DNA from: Roseovarius sp. THAF27 | GTDB taxonomy: Bacteria > Pseudomonadota > Alphaproteobacteria > Rhodobacterales > Rhodobacteraceae | Length of the DNA stretch: 64,000 nt | Direction of reading: 5' to 3' | Assembly (NCBI RefSeq): GCF_009363655.1 | Contig: NZ_CP045393.1 | Coordinates: forward strand, 806,001 to 870,000 | Shown: positions 17,461 through 28,012 of the stretch, piece after piece | Position numbering within the stretch: position 1 is the stretch's first letter | Layout of the letters: each line of letters begins with the position of its first letter | Position numbers and translations under genes: made by a program | Notes under the pieces: model-generated | Databases searched by the model: none | Told to the model about the DNA's origin: nothing | Seen by the model: only the letters and a program-made list of their open reading frames with translations

Positions 17461-18789
17461 ATGAGAGTAATTCTGGCCCTTGTGGCGATCCTTGCAGGCC
17501 TTGCGGCGCCGGTGATGGCGCAGGACGAGCGCAGCGGACCGCTGAGGATCGAGATCACCGAGGGTGTGATCGAGCCATTGCCCTTTGCCGTGCCGAATTT
17601 CGTGGCCGAGAGCGCACAGGCGCAGGAGATGGCCGCCAATATCACGCGGGTCATCGCCGCCGACCTGACCGGCACGGGCCTGTTTCGCGAGATCCCGCAG
17701 GACGCGCATATCGCGCGAGTCACGGCGTTTTCCAGCCCGGTTCAATTCGCCGACTGGAAGGCGATCAACGCGCAGGCGCTGATCGTGGGCGGCGTCAGCG
17801 TGGACGACAGCGGCAAGGTCGTCGTGAAGTTCCGGCTCTATGACGTGTTCGCGGGGCAGCAGATGGGCGATGGCCTGCAATTCGTGGGCACCACCGATGG
17901 CTGGCGGCGCATCGCGCACAAGGTCTCGGACCAGGTTTACGCGCAGCTGACCGGCGAGGACCCGTATTTCGACAGCCGCGTCGTCTTCGTGTCGGAAACC
18001 GGCCCCAAGGACGCGCGGCAGAAGCGGCTGGCGATCATGGATTACGATGGCGCCAACGTGACCTACCTGACCGACAGCGCCTCGATCGTGCTGGCGCCGC
18101 GGTTTTCGCCGGGCGGGGACCGGGTGCTGTATACCAGCTATGAGAGCGGCTTTCCCAAGATCTACGTGCTGGACGTGGCGACGGCGGGGCGCAACGTGCT
18201 GAACGCCGCCGATGGCGAGATGAGTTTCGCGCCGCGCTTTGCGCCCAACGGGCAGACCATCGTCTACAGCCTGACCACGGGCGGCAATACCGACCTTTAT
18301 CAGCTGAACATCGGCAGCGGGCAGACCTCGCGCCTGACCACGACGCCGTCGATCGAGACCGCGCCCAGCTTCAGCCCCGACGGTAGCAAGATCGTGTTCG
18401 AATCCGACCGCTCGGGCACGCCGCAGCTCTACGTGATGCCTGCGGGCGGCGGCGAGGCGACGCGGATCAGTTTTGGCCAGGGCCGCTATGGCACGCCGGT
18501 GTGGTCGCCGCGCGGCGACCTGATCGCCTTTACCAAGCAATCCAAAGGCCGGTTCCATATCGGCGTGATGCGCACCGACGGCAGCGAGGAACGCCTGCTG
18601 ACCGCGTCCTTCCTGGACGAGGGGCCGACATGGGCGCCCAATGGCCGGGTGATCATGTTTGCTCGCGAAACCCAAGGCGCGCAGGGCACGTCGAGCCTGT
18701 GGTCGGTGGACATCACCGGGCGCAACCTCAAGCAGGTGCGCACCGACACCGGCGCCTCGGATCCGTCCTGGGGGCCGTTGCAGAACTGA
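17461..18789 (+). CDS. tolB: Tol-Pal system beta-propeller protein TolB
   Basis: The 442-residue periplasmic protein has a signal peptide ending APVMAQ (about residue 20), a TolB N-terminal domain (about 25-150) and a six-bladed propeller of repeated PxFSPDGxxIVF-type blades ([46 protein letters not shown]). It binds Pal and is released by TolA. It starts one base after the TolA-domain paralogue. pal follows after 83 bases. Confidence 0.96.
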   Translation: MRVILALVAILAGLAAPVMAQDERSGPLRIEITEGVIEPLPFAVPNFVAESAQAQEMAANITRVIAADLTGTGLFREIPQDAHIARVTAFSSPVQFADWKAINAQALIVGGVSVDDSGKVVVKFRLYDVFAGQQMGDGLQFVGTTDGWRRIAHKVSDQVYAQLTGEDPYFDSRVVFVSETGPKDARQKRLAIMDYDGANVTYLTDSASIVLAPRFSPGGDRVLYTSYESGFPKIYVLDVATAGRNVLNAADGEMSFAPRFAPNGQTIVYSLTTGGNTDLYQLNIGSGQTSRLTTTPSIETAPSFSPDGSKIVFESDRSGTPQLYVMPAGGGEATRISFGQGRYGTPVWSPRGDLIAFTKQSKGRFHIGVMRTDGSEERLLTASFLDEGPTWAPNGRVIMFARETQGAQGTSSLWSVDITGRNLKQVRTDTGASDPSWGPLQN

Positions 18790-18872
18790 GGCCGCAAAAG
18801 GGACATGCATCCGCCGCGGGCCTATGATATTAACCATTGCAAGAGCAACAAGACATCGAGTGGGGCACTGAA

Positions 18873-19391
18873 ATGAGACATCTGAGCAAGGCATTGATCG
18901 TGGTGGCGGGACTGGCGGTAAGCGCGTGCAGCAACCCCGACCGGTTCGGCGACCAATATGCCGACGGCACGGGCGCCGGCGGCGTCGGGGCCGGCGCTGT
19001 GGCCGGAACCGCGCAGGATCCGCAATCGCCGCTTTACTTCCAGCAGACGATCGGCGACCGGGTGCTGTTCGCGGTGGACCAGTCCACCCTGTCGCCCACG
19101 GCGACGGCGACGCTGGACGGGCAGGCGCAATGGCTGGCCACCAACGTGGAATACAACGCCATCATCGAAGGCCACGCCGACGAGCAGGGCACGCGGCAAT
19201 ACAACATCGCGCTGGGCGCACGCCGCGCCAACGCGGTGCAGGAATACCTGATCTCGAGGGGCGTCAGCCCGGCGCGGCTGAAGGTCATCAGCTATGGCAA
19301 GGAACGCCCGCTGGAGATTTGCAGCGAGGAATCGTGCTATGCCAAGAACCGCCGCGCCGTGACGGTGATCTCGGCCGTGCCGGCAAGCTGA
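18873..19391 (+). CDS. pal: Peptidoglycan-associated lipoprotein Pal
   Basis: The 172-residue outer-membrane lipoprotein has lipobox LAVSAC (Cys about 18), a Gly-rich linker, and an OmpA-like peptidoglycan-binding domain (about 55-172) with EGHADEQGTRQYNIALGARR and LKVISYGKERP. The ATG at 18873 gives a proper lipoprotein signal; an upstream in-frame TTG would place 12 extra residues before it. It anchors the outer membrane to the wall and binds TolB. Confidence 0.95.
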   Translation: MRHLSKALIVVAGLAVSACSNPDRFGDQYADGTGAGGVGAGAVAGTAQDPQSPLYFQQTIGDRVLFAVDQSTLSPTATATLDGQAQWLATNVEYNAIIEGHADEQGTRQYNIALGARRANAVQEYLISRGVSPARLKVISYGKERPLEICSEESCYAKNRRAVTVISAVPAS

Positions 19392-19413
19392 TAGGACGAA
19401 AGGCGGGGTGAAC

Positions 19414-20328
19414 ATGCGTCGTGTGATACTGGGCCTTGTGGTGGCCGCGTTCGGGATGGGGCCGGTTTCGGCCTCGGCGCAGGCCAATACCGAAACCCTG
19501 GCGGATATCCGGCAGGAGCTGTCGGTGCTCTATGTCGAGTTGCAGAAGCTGAAGCGCGAACTGAACACCACCGGGGCCGCGGGCACCGCGACGGTGGGCG
19601 GCAGCGTGCTGGACCGGGTGAACACGATCGAATCCGAGTTGCAGCGGTTGACGTCGAAGACGGAAGAGCTGGAGTTCCGCATCGACAGCGTGGTGACCGA
19701 CGGCACCAACCGGGTGGGCGACCTGGAGTTCCGGATCTGCGAGCTGGAGCCCTCCTGTGATATCGGCAGCATCGAGCCCGGCGACACGCTGGGCGGGGTG
19801 GAACCGTCGACGGGCGGCAACGCGGGCGGCACGGGCGGCACGGGCACCGCCCCGGCCACCGGCACGACCGGCGGCGCGACCACCGAAGGCTCCACGGGCA
19901 GCACCACCGGCAGCACCACGGGCACCGATACCGGCGTGCAGATGGCTGCCGCGGAGCAGGCCGATTTCGACGCCGCCATGGCGGCCTTCGAGTCCGGTGA
20001 ATACACCGCCGCGGCCACGCAGTTCGAGCGTTTCACCACCAACTATCCCGGCAGCCCGATGGAAGCGCAGGCCGGGCTGAAGCGGGGCGAGGCGCTGGAG
20101 AAGGCCAATGACATGACCGGAGCGGCGCGCGCCTATCTGGATACGTTCAGCACCGCGCCCGATGGCCCGCAGGCGCCGCAGGCGCTGTTCCTGCTGGGCC
20201 GGTCGCTGGGCCAGCTTGGGCAGACCAACGAGGCCTGCCTGACATTGGGGGAGGTGGCGCAGCGCTTTCCGCAGTCGCCTGCGGTCGGACAGGCGACGCA
20301 GGCGATGCAGAACCTTGGGTGTTCGTGA
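19414..20328 (+). CDS. ybgF: Tol-Pal system protein YbgF/CpoB
   Basis: The 304-residue periplasmic protein has a signal peptide (cleavage near SASAQ), then a coiled-coil trimerisation segment (about residues 25-110; IRQELSVLYVELQKLKREL, VNTIESELQRLTSKTEELE). A Gly/Thr-rich linker (about 130-175) leads to three TPR-like repeats (ADFDAAMAAFESGEYTAAA and on). CpoB coordinates Tol with peptidoglycan synthesis at division. The ATG at 19414 is chosen over a GTG two codons earlier because of spacing to AAAGGCGGGG. The stop overlaps or abuts tilS. Confidence 0.9.
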   Translation: MRRVILGLVVAAFGMGPVSASAQANTETLADIRQELSVLYVELQKLKRELNTTGAAGTATVGGSVLDRVNTIESELQRLTSKTEELEFRIDSVVTDGTNRVGDLEFRICELEPSCDIGSIEPGDTLGGVEPSTGGNAGGTGGTGTAPATGTTGGATTEGSTGSTTGSTTGTDTGVQMAAAEQADFDAAMAAFESGEYTAAATQFERFTTNYPGSPMEAQAGLKRGEALEKANDMTGAARAYLDTFSTAPDGPQAPQALFLLGRSLGQLGQTNEACLTLGEVAQRFPQSPAVGQATQAMQNLGCS

Positions 20329-21578
20329 ACCGACCCAACGCGCATATTCTGGATCAGTTCGTGGCGACATTCGGCAATGCCCGGCCCCATCGGCTGGGCA
20401 TTGCCGTGTCCGGGGGCAGCGATTCTCTGGCGCTTCTGGTGCTGGCGCGGCACTGGGCCGCGCAGGGCGGGCCGGAGCTCTATGCGGTGACGGTGGATCA
20501 TGGCCTGCGCGACGGCTCGGCTGACGAGGCGGCGGGGGTCGCCGCCCTGTGCGCGCGGCTTGGCGTGGCGCACCGGACCCTGGAATGGCGCGGCTGGGGC
20601 GGGGCGGGCAACCTGTCCGACGCCGCGCGGCGCGCCCGTTACGGGCTGATCGCCGACTGGGCCGAGGCCGAGGGCATCACCGACGTGGTGCTGGGCCATA
20701 CCCTGAACGACGTGGCCGAGACCTTTGTCATGCGCCTGTCGCGCGAGGCCGGTGTCGACGGGCTGGCCACGATGACGCCGGGCTGGCGGCAGGGCGCGGT
20801 CGAGTTTCGCCGGCCGCTGTTGCAGGTGTCCCGGGCCGAGTTGCGGACATTGGTCACGGCAGAGGGGCTGGACTGGATCGACGACCCGACGAATACCGAT
20901 GACGCGTTCGAGCGGGCGCGGGTGCGCAAGGCGCTGGGCGTGTTGGAGGGACTGGGGATAACCGCGCGCGGTCTGGGCACCGTGGCGCGCCACATGTCCG
21001 AGGTGCGCCAGGCGCTGTACTGGTACGTGTTCGTGGAGGCGCGCAGGTATGTCACGTTCGACCGGGGCGACGTCGTGATCGAGCGCAAGGGGTTTCGCAC
21101 CCTGCCGCGCGACATCTGCCGCCGCATGGTGCAGGAGATCCTGCGCTGGATCAGCGGCGCGGAATACGGCCCGCGCGGCAAGGCCGTGGACCTGATGCTG
21201 GAGGCGATCCGCGGCGGCAACGGCATGACGCTGCACGGCGTGATGATGAGCGTGGGTGCCGATCACCTGCGCTTCACCCGCGAGCCGCAGGCGGTGGCGC
21301 AGCTGCGCGCGGCGCCCGGCGCGGCGTGGGACGGACGCTGGCGGCTGGACGGGCCGTGGCCCGACGGGGCCGAGGTGGCCGCGCTGGGCGAGGCGGGGCT
21401 GGCGCAGTGCGAGGATCGGGTGCGGCCCGGCTTGCCGCGGGCGTCGCTTATGGCCAGCCCGGCGGTCTGGCGGGGCGGGCATTTGGTCGCGGCACCGCTG
21501 GCGGGGGTCGCAGAAGGCTGGTCCGCCACGCTCTTGCGGGATGAAGACATGTTCTTTGCCGGCATTCTTGCGCATTGA
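20325..21578 (+). CDS. tilS: tRNA(Ile)-lysidine synthase
   Basis: The 417-residue enzyme attaches lysine to C34 of the CAU-anticodon tRNA(Ile). The PP-loop ATPase motif AVSGGSDSLAL is at about residue 27. VDHGLRDGS and GHTLNDVAETFVMRL follow, and LDWIDDPTNTD is also typical. The C-terminal half is divergent. The start is GTG at 20325, overlapping the ybgF stop (GTGA); a GTG two codons earlier (20319) is equally possible. Confidence 0.92.
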   Translation: MNRPNAHILDQFVATFGNARPHRLGIAVSGGSDSLALLVLARHWAAQGGPELYAVTVDHGLRDGSADEAAGVAALCARLGVAHRTLEWRGWGGAGNLSDAARRARYGLIADWAEAEGITDVVLGHTLNDVAETFVMRLSREAGVDGLATMTPGWRQGAVEFRRPLLQVSRAELRTLVTAEGLDWIDDPTNTDDAFERARVRKALGVLEGLGITARGLGTVARHMSEVRQALYWYVFVEARRYVTFDRGDVVIERKGFRTLPRDICRRMVQEILRWISGAEYGPRGKAVDLMLEAIRGGNGMTLHGVMMSVGADHLRFTREPQAVAQLRAAPGAAWDGRWRLDGPWPDGAEVAALGEAGLAQCEDRVRPGLPRASLMASPAVWRGGHLVAAPLAGVAEGWSATLLRDEDMFFAGILAH

Positions 21579-21602
21579 ACAACACGTAACGATCTCTATT
21601 TA
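21575..21602 (+). promoter_or_regulatory. Possible ftsH promoter
   Basis: TTGAAC at 21575-21580 and TATTTA at 21597-21602 are separated by 16 bases and overlap the end of tilS. The TTGAA core also suits a heat-shock (RpoH) -35 element, which would fit ftsH, but the -10 region is not clearly of that type. This is pattern matching only. Confidence 0.3.
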
Positions 21603-21644
21603 TAACACTCGGGTCCTGTGGTAGGCCAGACCCCTAAAGACGTG

Positions 21645-21649
21645 AGGAG
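21645..21649 (+). promoter_or_regulatory. Ribosome binding site fixing the TTG start of ftsH
   Basis: AGGAG, 7 bases before TTG at 21657. It decides against a start 13 codons further upstream, where there is no such site. Confidence 0.75.
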
Positions 21650-21656
21650 AAAGCCC

Positions 21657-23576
21657 TTGGGCAACGCGAGAAACTTCGCCTTCTGGTTGGTCCTGTTCCT
21701 GTTGATCATGGCGCTGTTCAGCCTGTTCAACGGATCCGGCAACACCCTGCAGAGCAAGGCCATCCCCTATTCCGAGTTCGTCGAGGCGGTCGAGGACGGT
21801 GAAGTGTCCGAGGTGACGCTGGACGGCGAGAACGTGCGATTCCGGGGCGAGGACGGCAACAATTACTCGACCATCAAGCCCGAGGATGCCGAGGTGACGT
21901 CCCTCCTGTTGGAGCAGGATATCCCGATCAAGGCGGAATCGCAGGAGCAATCCGGGTTCCAGACCTTCCTGATCTCGCTTCTGCCCTTCGTGCTGCTGAT
22001 CGGTGTGTGGATCTATTTCATGAACCGGATGCAGGGCGGCGGCAAGGGCGGCGCGATGGGCTTTGGCAAGTCGAAGGCCAAGATGCTGACCGAAAAGCAT
22101 GGCCGCGTGACGTTCGACGACGTGGCGGGCATCGACGAGGCCAAGGAAGAGCTGGAGGAAATCGTCGAGTTCCTGCGCAATCCGCAGAAATTCAGCCGTC
22201 TGGGCGGCAAGATCCCGAAAGGCGCGCTGCTGGTGGGCCCTCCAGGCACGGGCAAGACGCTCCTGGCGCGCGCCATCGCGGGCGAGGCCGGCGTGCCGTT
22301 CTTCACAATCTCCGGCTCGGACTTCGTGGAAATGTTCGTGGGTGTCGGCGCGTCCCGCGTGCGCGACATGTTCGAACAGGCCAAGAAGAACGCGCCCTGC
22401 ATCGTCTTCATCGACGAAATCGACGCCGTGGGCCGCCACCGTGGTGCCGGCTATGGCGGCGGCAATGACGAGCGCGAACAGACCCTCAACCAGCTTCTGG
22501 TCGAGATGGACGGGTTCGAGGCCAACGAGGGCGTGATCATCGTTGCGGCGACCAACCGCAAGGACGTGCTGGACCCCGCGCTGTTGCGTCCGGGCCGGTT
22601 CGACCGCCAGGTGACCGTACCCAACCCCGACATCAAGGGCCGCGAAAAGATCCTGGGCGTCCATGCCCGCAAGACCCCGCTTGGCCCCGACGTGGACCTG
22701 CGCATCATCGCGCGCGGTACGCCCGGATTTTCGGGTGCGGACTTGGCCAACCTGGTGAACGAGGCGGCGTTGATGGCGGCGCGCGTGGGCCGGCGGTTTG
22801 TGTCGATGGTCGATTTCGAACAGGCCAAGGACAAGGTCATGATGGGTGCCGAGCGGCGATCCATGGTCCTGACGCCCGAGCAGAAGGAAAAGACCGCCTA
22901 TCACGAGGCCGGTCACGCCATCGTGGGCCTTGCCCTTCCGCAATGCGACCCGGTCTACAAGGCCACGATCATCCCGCGCGGCGGTGCCTTGGGCATGGTC
23001 GTCAGCCTGCCCGAGATCGACCGGCTGAACTGGCACAAGTCGGAATGCGAGGAAAAGCTTGCCATGACGATGGCCGGCAAGGCCGCCGAGATCATCAAGT
23101 ACGGCCCCGACGCGGTGTCGAACGGCCCGGCGGGCGACATCCAGCAGGCGTCGTCGCTGGCGCGCGCCATGGTGCTGCGCTGGGGCATGTCCGACAAGGT
23201 GGGCAATGTCGATTACGAACAGGCACATGAAGGCTACATGGGCAATAGCGCCGGTGGCTTCTCGATCTCGGCCCATACCAAGGAACTGATCGAGGACGAG
23301 GTGAAGCGCCTGATCGACGAAGCCTACCAGCGCGCCTATGACATCCTGACCGAAAAGCAGGACGAATGGGAGCGGCTGGCGCAGGGCCTGCTGGAATACG
23401 AGACCCTGACCGGCGAAGAGATCGAGCGCGTGATCAACGGCGATCCGCCCGAGGCCGATGACGACCAGGGCGGCACGCCGCAGAAGGACGACAAGCCGTC
23501 CCTGACCGCGATCCCGAAGACCAAGCCCAAGTCGACGCCGCCCGAGGGCGGACTGGAGCCGGAACCGACAGCGTGA
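21657..23576 (+). CDS. ftsH: ATP-dependent zinc metalloprotease FtsH
   Basis: The 639-residue membrane-bound AAA+ protease has two transmembrane helices (about residues 7-24 and 103-122), Walker [12 protein letters not shown] (about 193-203), Walker [13 protein letters not shown], second region of homology [20 protein letters not shown], and zinc site HEAGH (about 415-419). It degrades misassembled membrane proteins and some regulators. The start is TTG, selected from the AGGAG site and because homology begins at GNARNFAFW. The tail is Asp/Pro/Lys-rich. The stop overlaps the next gene's GTG. Confidence 0.96.
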   Translation: MGNARNFAFWLVLFLLIMALFSLFNGSGNTLQSKAIPYSEFVEAVEDGEVSEVTLDGENVRFRGEDGNNYSTIKPEDAEVTSLLLEQDIPIKAESQEQSGFQTFLISLLPFVLLIGVWIYFMNRMQGGGKGGAMGFGKSKAKMLTEKHGRVTFDDVAGIDEAKEELEEIVEFLRNPQKFSRLGGKIPKGALLVGPPGTGKTLLARAIAGEAGVPFFTISGSDFVEMFVGVGASRVRDMFEQAKKNAPCIVFIDEIDAVGRHRGAGYGGGNDEREQTLNQLLVEMDGFEANEGVIIVAATNRKDVLDPALLRPGRFDRQVTVPNPDIKGREKILGVHARKTPLGPDVDLRIIARGTPGFSGADLANLVNEAALMAARVGRRFVSMVDFEQAKDKVMMGAERRSMVLTPEQKEKTAYHEAGHAIVGLALPQCDPVYKATIIPRGGALGMVVSLPEIDRLNWHKSECEEKLAMTMAGKAAEIIKYGPDAVSNGPAGDIQQASSLARAMVLRWGMSDKVGNVDYEQAHEGYMGNSAGGFSISAHTKELIEDEVKRLIDEAYQRAYDILTEKQDEWERLAQGLLEYETLTGEEIERVINGDPPEADDDQGGTPQKDDKPSLTAIPKTKPKSTPPEGGLEPEPTA

Positions 23577-24361
23577 CGACGACGACACACGTGAAGACCG
23601 ACTGGAACCCGGGCGCCTACGCCCGGTTTCACGACCTTCGGCTGCGTCCGGGCCTTGATCTGGTGAACACGATCAGCAGCATGGGCGCGGGCGACATCTA
23701 TGACCTCGGCTGCGGCAACGGCGCGCTGGGCGAGGCGCTTCGGGCGCGGGCCGGAAACCGCAAGGTGATCGGCGTGGATGCCAGCCCGGCGATGCTGGAA
23801 AAGGCCCGCGGCTGCAAGGCGTATGACAGTTTCAGCCAGGCCGATATTTCCGACTGGACGCCCGCGCGCGTGCCGGGGCTGATTTTTTCCAACGCCGCGC
23901 TGCACTGGGTGGGGCATCACGAACAGTTGCTGCCGAAACTGGTGCGGATGCTCAGCAAGGGCGGCACGCTGGCGGTGCAGATGCCGCATCAGAACAAAGC
24001 GCCGTCGCACCGTGTCTGGCTGAGCCTGGTCGAGGAAATGTTCCCCGGCCGGGTCGAGAAGATGGGCACGCCCGGCGTCATGGCCCCGGTGAAATACGAC
24101 GAGCTTCTGGCCGGCATGGGCCAGTTCCGCATGTGGGAAACCGAGTATTACCAGCGCCTGATGGCCGAGCCGGGCAGCCACCCGGTGCGCCGTTTCACCG
24201 AGAGCACCTATGCGCGCCCGGTACTGGAAGCGCTGGACGACGACGAGAAGGCGGCGCTGATCAAGCGCTATGAAGAGGCGATGCACGCGGCCTACCCGGT
24301 GCGCAAGGACGGCTCGGTCCTGTTCCCGTTCCGAAGGATTTTCTTTACCCTGTCGGTCTGA
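23573..24361 (+). CDS. tam: Trans-aconitate methyltransferase-like SAM methyltransferase
   Basis: The 262-residue product has the Tam pattern: WNPGAYARF near the N-terminus, SAM-binding [15 protein letters not shown] (about residues 41-55), [11 protein letters not shown], and [19 protein letters not shown] (about 103-121). Tam methylates trans-aconitate, a by-product inhibitor of aconitase. The GTG start overlaps the ftsH stop by four bases. Substrate specificity is inferred from family resemblance. Confidence 0.82.
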   Translation: MTTTTHVKTDWNPGAYARFHDLRLRPGLDLVNTISSMGAGDIYDLGCGNGALGEALRARAGNRKVIGVDASPAMLEKARGCKAYDSFSQADISDWTPARVPGLIFSNAALHWVGHHEQLLPKLVRMLSKGGTLAVQMPHQNKAPSHRVWLSLVEEMFPGRVEKMGTPGVMAPVKYDELLAGMGQFRMWETEYYQRLMAEPGSHPVRRFTESTYARPVLEALDDDEKAALIKRYEEAMHAAYPVRKDGSVLFPFRRIFFTLSV

Positions 24362-24370
24362 GCGCGGGCG

Positions 24371-24420
24371 TTTTCTTGAAAAGAAAACGGGACGGAATTT
24401 TTTCAAAATTCCGGCGCGCG
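24371..24420 (-). terminator. Tandem hairpin terminator element, copy 1
   Basis: Two consecutive stems: GTTTTCTTGAAAAGAAAAC, then GGAATTTTTTCAAAATTCC, followed by GCGCGCGCG. It lies between convergent tam and the 306-residue gene. A similar pair in the same order is at 32672-32727. It probably acts as a bidirectional terminator. Confidence 0.65.
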
Positions 24421-24430
24421 CGCTTCACCG

Positions 24431-25351
24431 TCACGCACTGTTTCGGGCGGCGTAAAAGACCATGGCCTCGTCCAGCAGGCGAAACCCGGTGTCGAACGCG
24501 GTGAGCGTCATGTCGTGGACGGACCCGGGCCGTCCGGTGGGCAGCTCCGCCGTGACGCTGTCGGCCAGAGCCAGCTGCGTCGCGCCGTTGTGGAACATCT
24601 TGATGCGCTCCATGACCACATCGCCGTTGGGTGGGGCGTCCAGCACCTCGTCCATCAGGTCCAGCACGTCGTCGGAAATACAGAGCGTCCGGTACATCAG
24701 GCCCACCGCGTCGCGTTCGGCCCTGTGAAGGTCCCGGAAGCCGGGCGCGTTGCGCCAGACGCAAGGGATCTGCGCGCCGAGCGCGCGCACCCTTTGCACC
24801 GCGTAAGGCAGCAGGAACAGCTGCGTGTCGTTGTCGGTGAACCGGCCCGAGATCAGGGCCTCGCGCCCAGTTGTGTAAGCGTTTTCAAGCGTCAGGCCGC
24901 GGTTGAACCTTGCCAGCATCGCGGCAGGGGATTCCCCCGGCAGCGCGCGGGGCGGGGGCATTGACCGGGCCCACGCCCAGCCGTCGCGCAGGCCGCGCAT
25001 ATGGGCGGCCATGCCGAGCCTGTCGGCCTTGAGCGCGCTGTCGAATTCTTCCTGCGTCCCGTTGGCGGCAAGCGTGGCCATCAGCAGGATATGCCGGTGC
25101 TCGGGGCCGAGCGCGTCAAGATCCTGCGCCCCGGCCTTCTCGCGCAAGTCCTCGAAAAGCTCAAAGACCTGCACGGCCATCCAGTCGGTTTCGCTGACGC
25201 CGGGGTTATGCCTGCGGTGTGTGGCGGAGGTCAGGACCTTGCCGTGCTTGACCAGCGCGATGGCCCGGATCTCGGCATGAAACGCCTTGACCGACTGCCA
25301 GGCCTCGGGCGAGAGCGGCCTGGGGTGTTTGCGAAAGAAAGCGAAGGCCAT
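24431..25351 (-). CDS. Protein of unknown function (306 residues)
   Basis: The product begins MAFAFFRKHPRPLSPEAWQ and is cytoplasmic, largely helical by composition, and without signal peptide, membrane segment or recognised motif. Phrases such as DGWAWARSMPPPRALPGES and SISD-type helices do not match a family I know. It is convergent with tam. The coding assignment rests on frame length, high-GC codon pattern, and flanking by intergenic hairpins on one side and a promoter-sized gap on the other. Confidence 0.65.
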   Translation of the reverse strand: MAFAFFRKHPRPLSPEAWQSVKAFHAEIRAIALVKHGKVLTSATHRRHNPGVSETDWMAVQVFELFEDLREKAGAQDLDALGPEHRHILLMATLAANGTQEEFDSALKADRLGMAAHMRGLRDGWAWARSMPPPRALPGESPAAMLARFNRGLTLENAYTTGREALISGRFTDNDTQLFLLPYAVQRVRALGAQIPCVWRNAPGFRDLHRAERDAVGLMYRTLCISDDVLDLMDEVLDAPPNGDVVMERIKMFHNGATQLALADSVTAELPTGRPGSVHDMTLTAFDTGFRLLDEAMVFYAARNSA

Positions 25352-25511
25352 GAACGTCCCTTTTCATGCGTGTTCAGGGCGAAGATGACCGGGGACCTTG
25401 ACCTGTGTTGGGCGATAAGGTGACATGCCCGGACAATGATGAGATTTTCCCCGGGAAAGACCCGAAGTCACCGTGGAGCGCGGTGACCGAGACGTGCGAA
25501 GGAACCCGCCG

Positions 25512-26120
25512 ATGCCTGCCTTGATCCCCACCGATCACTATGCCGAAATCACTTGGATCGGGTGCGTCGCGGACCAGAAGAGCGGCATCCGCTCGGCCGC
25601 GCTGGACCAGGTGGAGCTGACATGGGACGGGGTGCCCGGAGAGTTCCACGGCGGACGGACGCGCCCCGCCTGCGTGCGGTTAAAGGACCAGCACGCAAGA
25701 GGCACCGAGATTGCCAATGTGCGTCAATTGTCCATCGTGTCGGCCGAGGAAATGGCGGCGATTGCCGAGGACATCGGGATCGACGCGCTGCGCCCCGAGT
25801 GGCTGGGCGCGTCGCTTGTGCTGAAAGGCATCGACGATTTCAGCCGCCTGCCGCCCGCGTCGCGCTTGCAGACCGAGAGCGGCACGGCGCTGATCGTGGA
25901 CATGGAGAACCGTCCCTGCATCTGGCCCGCCAAGGAACTGGAGAAGGATCACCCGGGCCTTGGTAAACGCTTCAAGCCCGCTGCCGCGCACCGGCGCGGT
26001 GTCACCGCCTGGGTGGAACGGCCCGGCCCACTGCGGCTGGGCGACCGGATCCGCCTGCACGTGCCGGACCAGCGGCCCTGGCTGCACCTGGAGGGATGCC
26101 TGAGCGGCAAGGCCTTCTGA
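25512..26120 (+). CDS. MOSC domain protein
   Basis: The 202-residue product covers one MOSC domain (molybdenum cofactor sulfurase C-terminal type): ADQKSGIRSAALDQVELTW at the start, NVRQLSIVSAEEM in the middle, then LGASLVLKGIDDFSRLPP and RRGVTAWVERPGPLRLGD. The usual conserved Cys is likely the one in ENRPCIWP. MOSC proteins bind sulfur or the molybdenum cofactor; the substrate here is unknown. GAAGGA lies 8 bases before the ATG at 25512, which is preferred over an upstream in-frame start at 25473. Confidence 0.85.
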   Translation: MPALIPTDHYAEITWIGCVADQKSGIRSAALDQVELTWDGVPGEFHGGRTRPACVRLKDQHARGTEIANVRQLSIVSAEEMAAIAEDIGIDALRPEWLGASLVLKGIDDFSRLPPASRLQTESGTALIVDMENRPCIWPAKELEKDHPGLGKRFKPAAAHRRGVTAWVERPGPLRLGDRIRLHVPDQRPWLHLEGCLSGKAF

Positions 26121-26265
26121 ACGTCGGCTGTTTCCGATGTGAAACGCGGGCGCGACAGGCTGCCGCATCAGCCCCCGGAAATGTCGGATTCCTGACCGGG
26201 TGACCGCAGCTGACTTTGTATGGCTGTCCGCGAAGCATCATCGCTTATGTCCAAAGGAACCTACA

Positions 26266-27942
26266 ATGAGCCACAAATCAGACATCGAGATTGCGCGTGC
26301 GGCGTCGAAGAAGCCGATCCAGGAGATTGGCGACAAGCTTGGGATACCGTCCGAGCACCTGCTGCCCTACGGGCATGACAAGGCGAAGGTGAGCCAGGAC
26401 TACATCAACTCGGTGAAGAGCAACGAGAACGGCAAGCTGATTCTCGTGACCGCGATCAACCCGACGCCGGCGGGCGAGGGCAAGACCACCACCACCGTTG
26501 GTCTGGGCGACGGTCTGAACCACATCGGCAAGAAGGCGATGATCTGCATCCGCGAGGCCTCGCTGGGGCCGAACTTCGGGATGAAGGGCGGCGCCGCGGG
26601 CGGCGGCTATGCCCAGGTGGTGCCGATGGAGGACATGAACCTGCATTTCACCGGCGACTTCCACGCGATCACCTCGGCCCATGCGCTCTTGAGCGCGATG
26701 ATCGACAACCACGTCTACTGGGGCAACGACGCCGAGATCGACACCCGCCGGATCGTCTGGCGCCGGGTGGTGGACATGAACGACCGCTCCTTGCGCCAGA
26801 TCACGTCCAGCTTGGGCGGTGTGGCCAACGGCTTTGCCCGCGAGGACGGCTTCGACATCACCGTGGCCTCGGAAGTGATGGCGATCCTCTGCCTGGCGAG
26901 TGACCTCAAGGACCTCGAGGAGCGGCTGGGCGCGATGATCGTGGCCTATCGCCGCGACCGCAGCCCGGTTTTCTGCCGCGACATCAAGGCCGAGGGCGCG
27001 ATGACCGTCCTTTTGAAGGACGCGATGCAGCCCAACCTGGTGCAGACGCTGGAAAACAACCCGGCCTTCGTGCATGGCGGGCCGTTCGCCAATATCGCGC
27101 ATGGCTGCAACTCGGTCATCGCGACGACCACGGCGCTGAAGATCGCCGATTACGTGGTGACGGAAGCCGGGTTCGGCGCCGACCTGGGCGCCGAGAAGTT
27201 CATGAACATCAAGTGCCGCAAGGCCGGGATCGCGCCGTCGGCGGTGGTGATCGTGGCGACGGTGCGGGCGATGAAGATGAACGGCGGCGTGGCCAAGGCG
27301 GACCTTGGCGCCGAGAACGTCGACGCGGTGAAGGCGGGCTGCCCGAACCTGGGCCGGCATATCGAAAATGTTAAGTCTTTCGGTGTCCCGGTGGTGGTGG
27401 CGATCAACCACTTCGTGACCGACACCGATGCCGAGGTGCAGGCGGTGAAGGACTTCGTGGCGGAAAACGGCGCCGAGGCGGTGCTGTCGCGTCACTGGGA
27501 GCTGGGCTCGGAAGGCTCTGCTGACCTGGCCAAGAAGGTCGTGGAGACGATCGAGAAGGGCGAGGCGGACTTCAAGCCGATCTACCCCGACGAGATGGAC
27601 CTGTTCGAGAAGATCGAGACGATCGCCAAGAAGATCTACCGCGCCGACGAGGTGATCGCGGACAAGAAGATCCGCGACCAGCTGAAGAGCTGGGAAGAGC
27701 AGGGCTATGGCAACCTGCCGGTCTGCATGGCGAAAACGCAGTACAGCTTCTCGACCGATCCCACCCAGCGCGGCGCGCCCACGGGCCACTCGGTGCCGGT
27801 GCGCGAGGTGCGGCTCTCGGCCGGTGCGGGCTTCGTCGTGGTGGTCTGCGGCGAGATCATGACCATGCCGGGCCTGCCAAGCCGGCCGGCCTCGGAATCC
27901 ATCCGCCTGAACGACCAGGGCGAAATCGAAGGGTTGTTCTAA
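26266..27942 (+). CDS. fhs: Formate-tetrahydrofolate ligase
   Basis: The 558-residue product makes 10-formyl-THF from formate, THF and ATP. The nucleotide loop is [18 protein letters not shown] (about residues 69-86), preceded by [31 protein letters not shown] and FARDDGFD-like [19 protein letters not shown] are family hallmarks. AAAGGA lies 7 bases before the ATG at 26266. It is followed by folD at 70 bases, forming a one-carbon module that marine roseobacters are known to use for methylated compounds and glycine-derived carbon. Confidence 0.96.
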   Translation: MSHKSDIEIARAASKKPIQEIGDKLGIPSEHLLPYGHDKAKVSQDYINSVKSNENGKLILVTAINPTPAGEGKTTTTVGLGDGLNHIGKKAMICIREASLGPNFGMKGGAAGGGYAQVVPMEDMNLHFTGDFHAITSAHALLSAMIDNHVYWGNDAEIDTRRIVWRRVVDMNDRSLRQITSSLGGVANGFAREDGFDITVASEVMAILCLASDLKDLEERLGAMIVAYRRDRSPVFCRDIKAEGAMTVLLKDAMQPNLVQTLENNPAFVHGGPFANIAHGCNSVIATTTALKIADYVVTEAGFGADLGAEKFMNIKCRKAGIAPSAVVIVATVRAMKMNGGVAKADLGAENVDAVKAGCPNLGRHIENVKSFGVPVVVAINHFVTDTDAEVQAVKDFVAENGAEAVLSRHWELGSEGSADLAKKVVETIEKGEADFKPIYPDEMDLFEKIETIAKKIYRADEVIADKKIRDQLKSWEEQGYGNLPVCMAKTQYSFSTDPTQRGAPTGHSVPVREVRLSAGAGFVVVVCGEIMTMPGLPSRPASESIRLNDQGEIEGLF

Positions 27943-28012
27943 AGGACCGGTTTTCCCCACCCCGTGCCAAAGGTATAGGGTGGGGGACCATTTTCGGGCC
28001 GGGAGGAAAAGC

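Noticed and set aside
21600..23588. Minus-strand frame of about 660 codons opposite ftsH
   Set aside because: Antisense shadow of ftsH in high-GC DNA; no start signal or family similarity.
26121..26265. A folate or glycine riboswitch before fhs
   Set aside because: I could not find a conserved aptamer core in these 145 bases; only unremarkable sequence and a normal ribosome binding site are seen.
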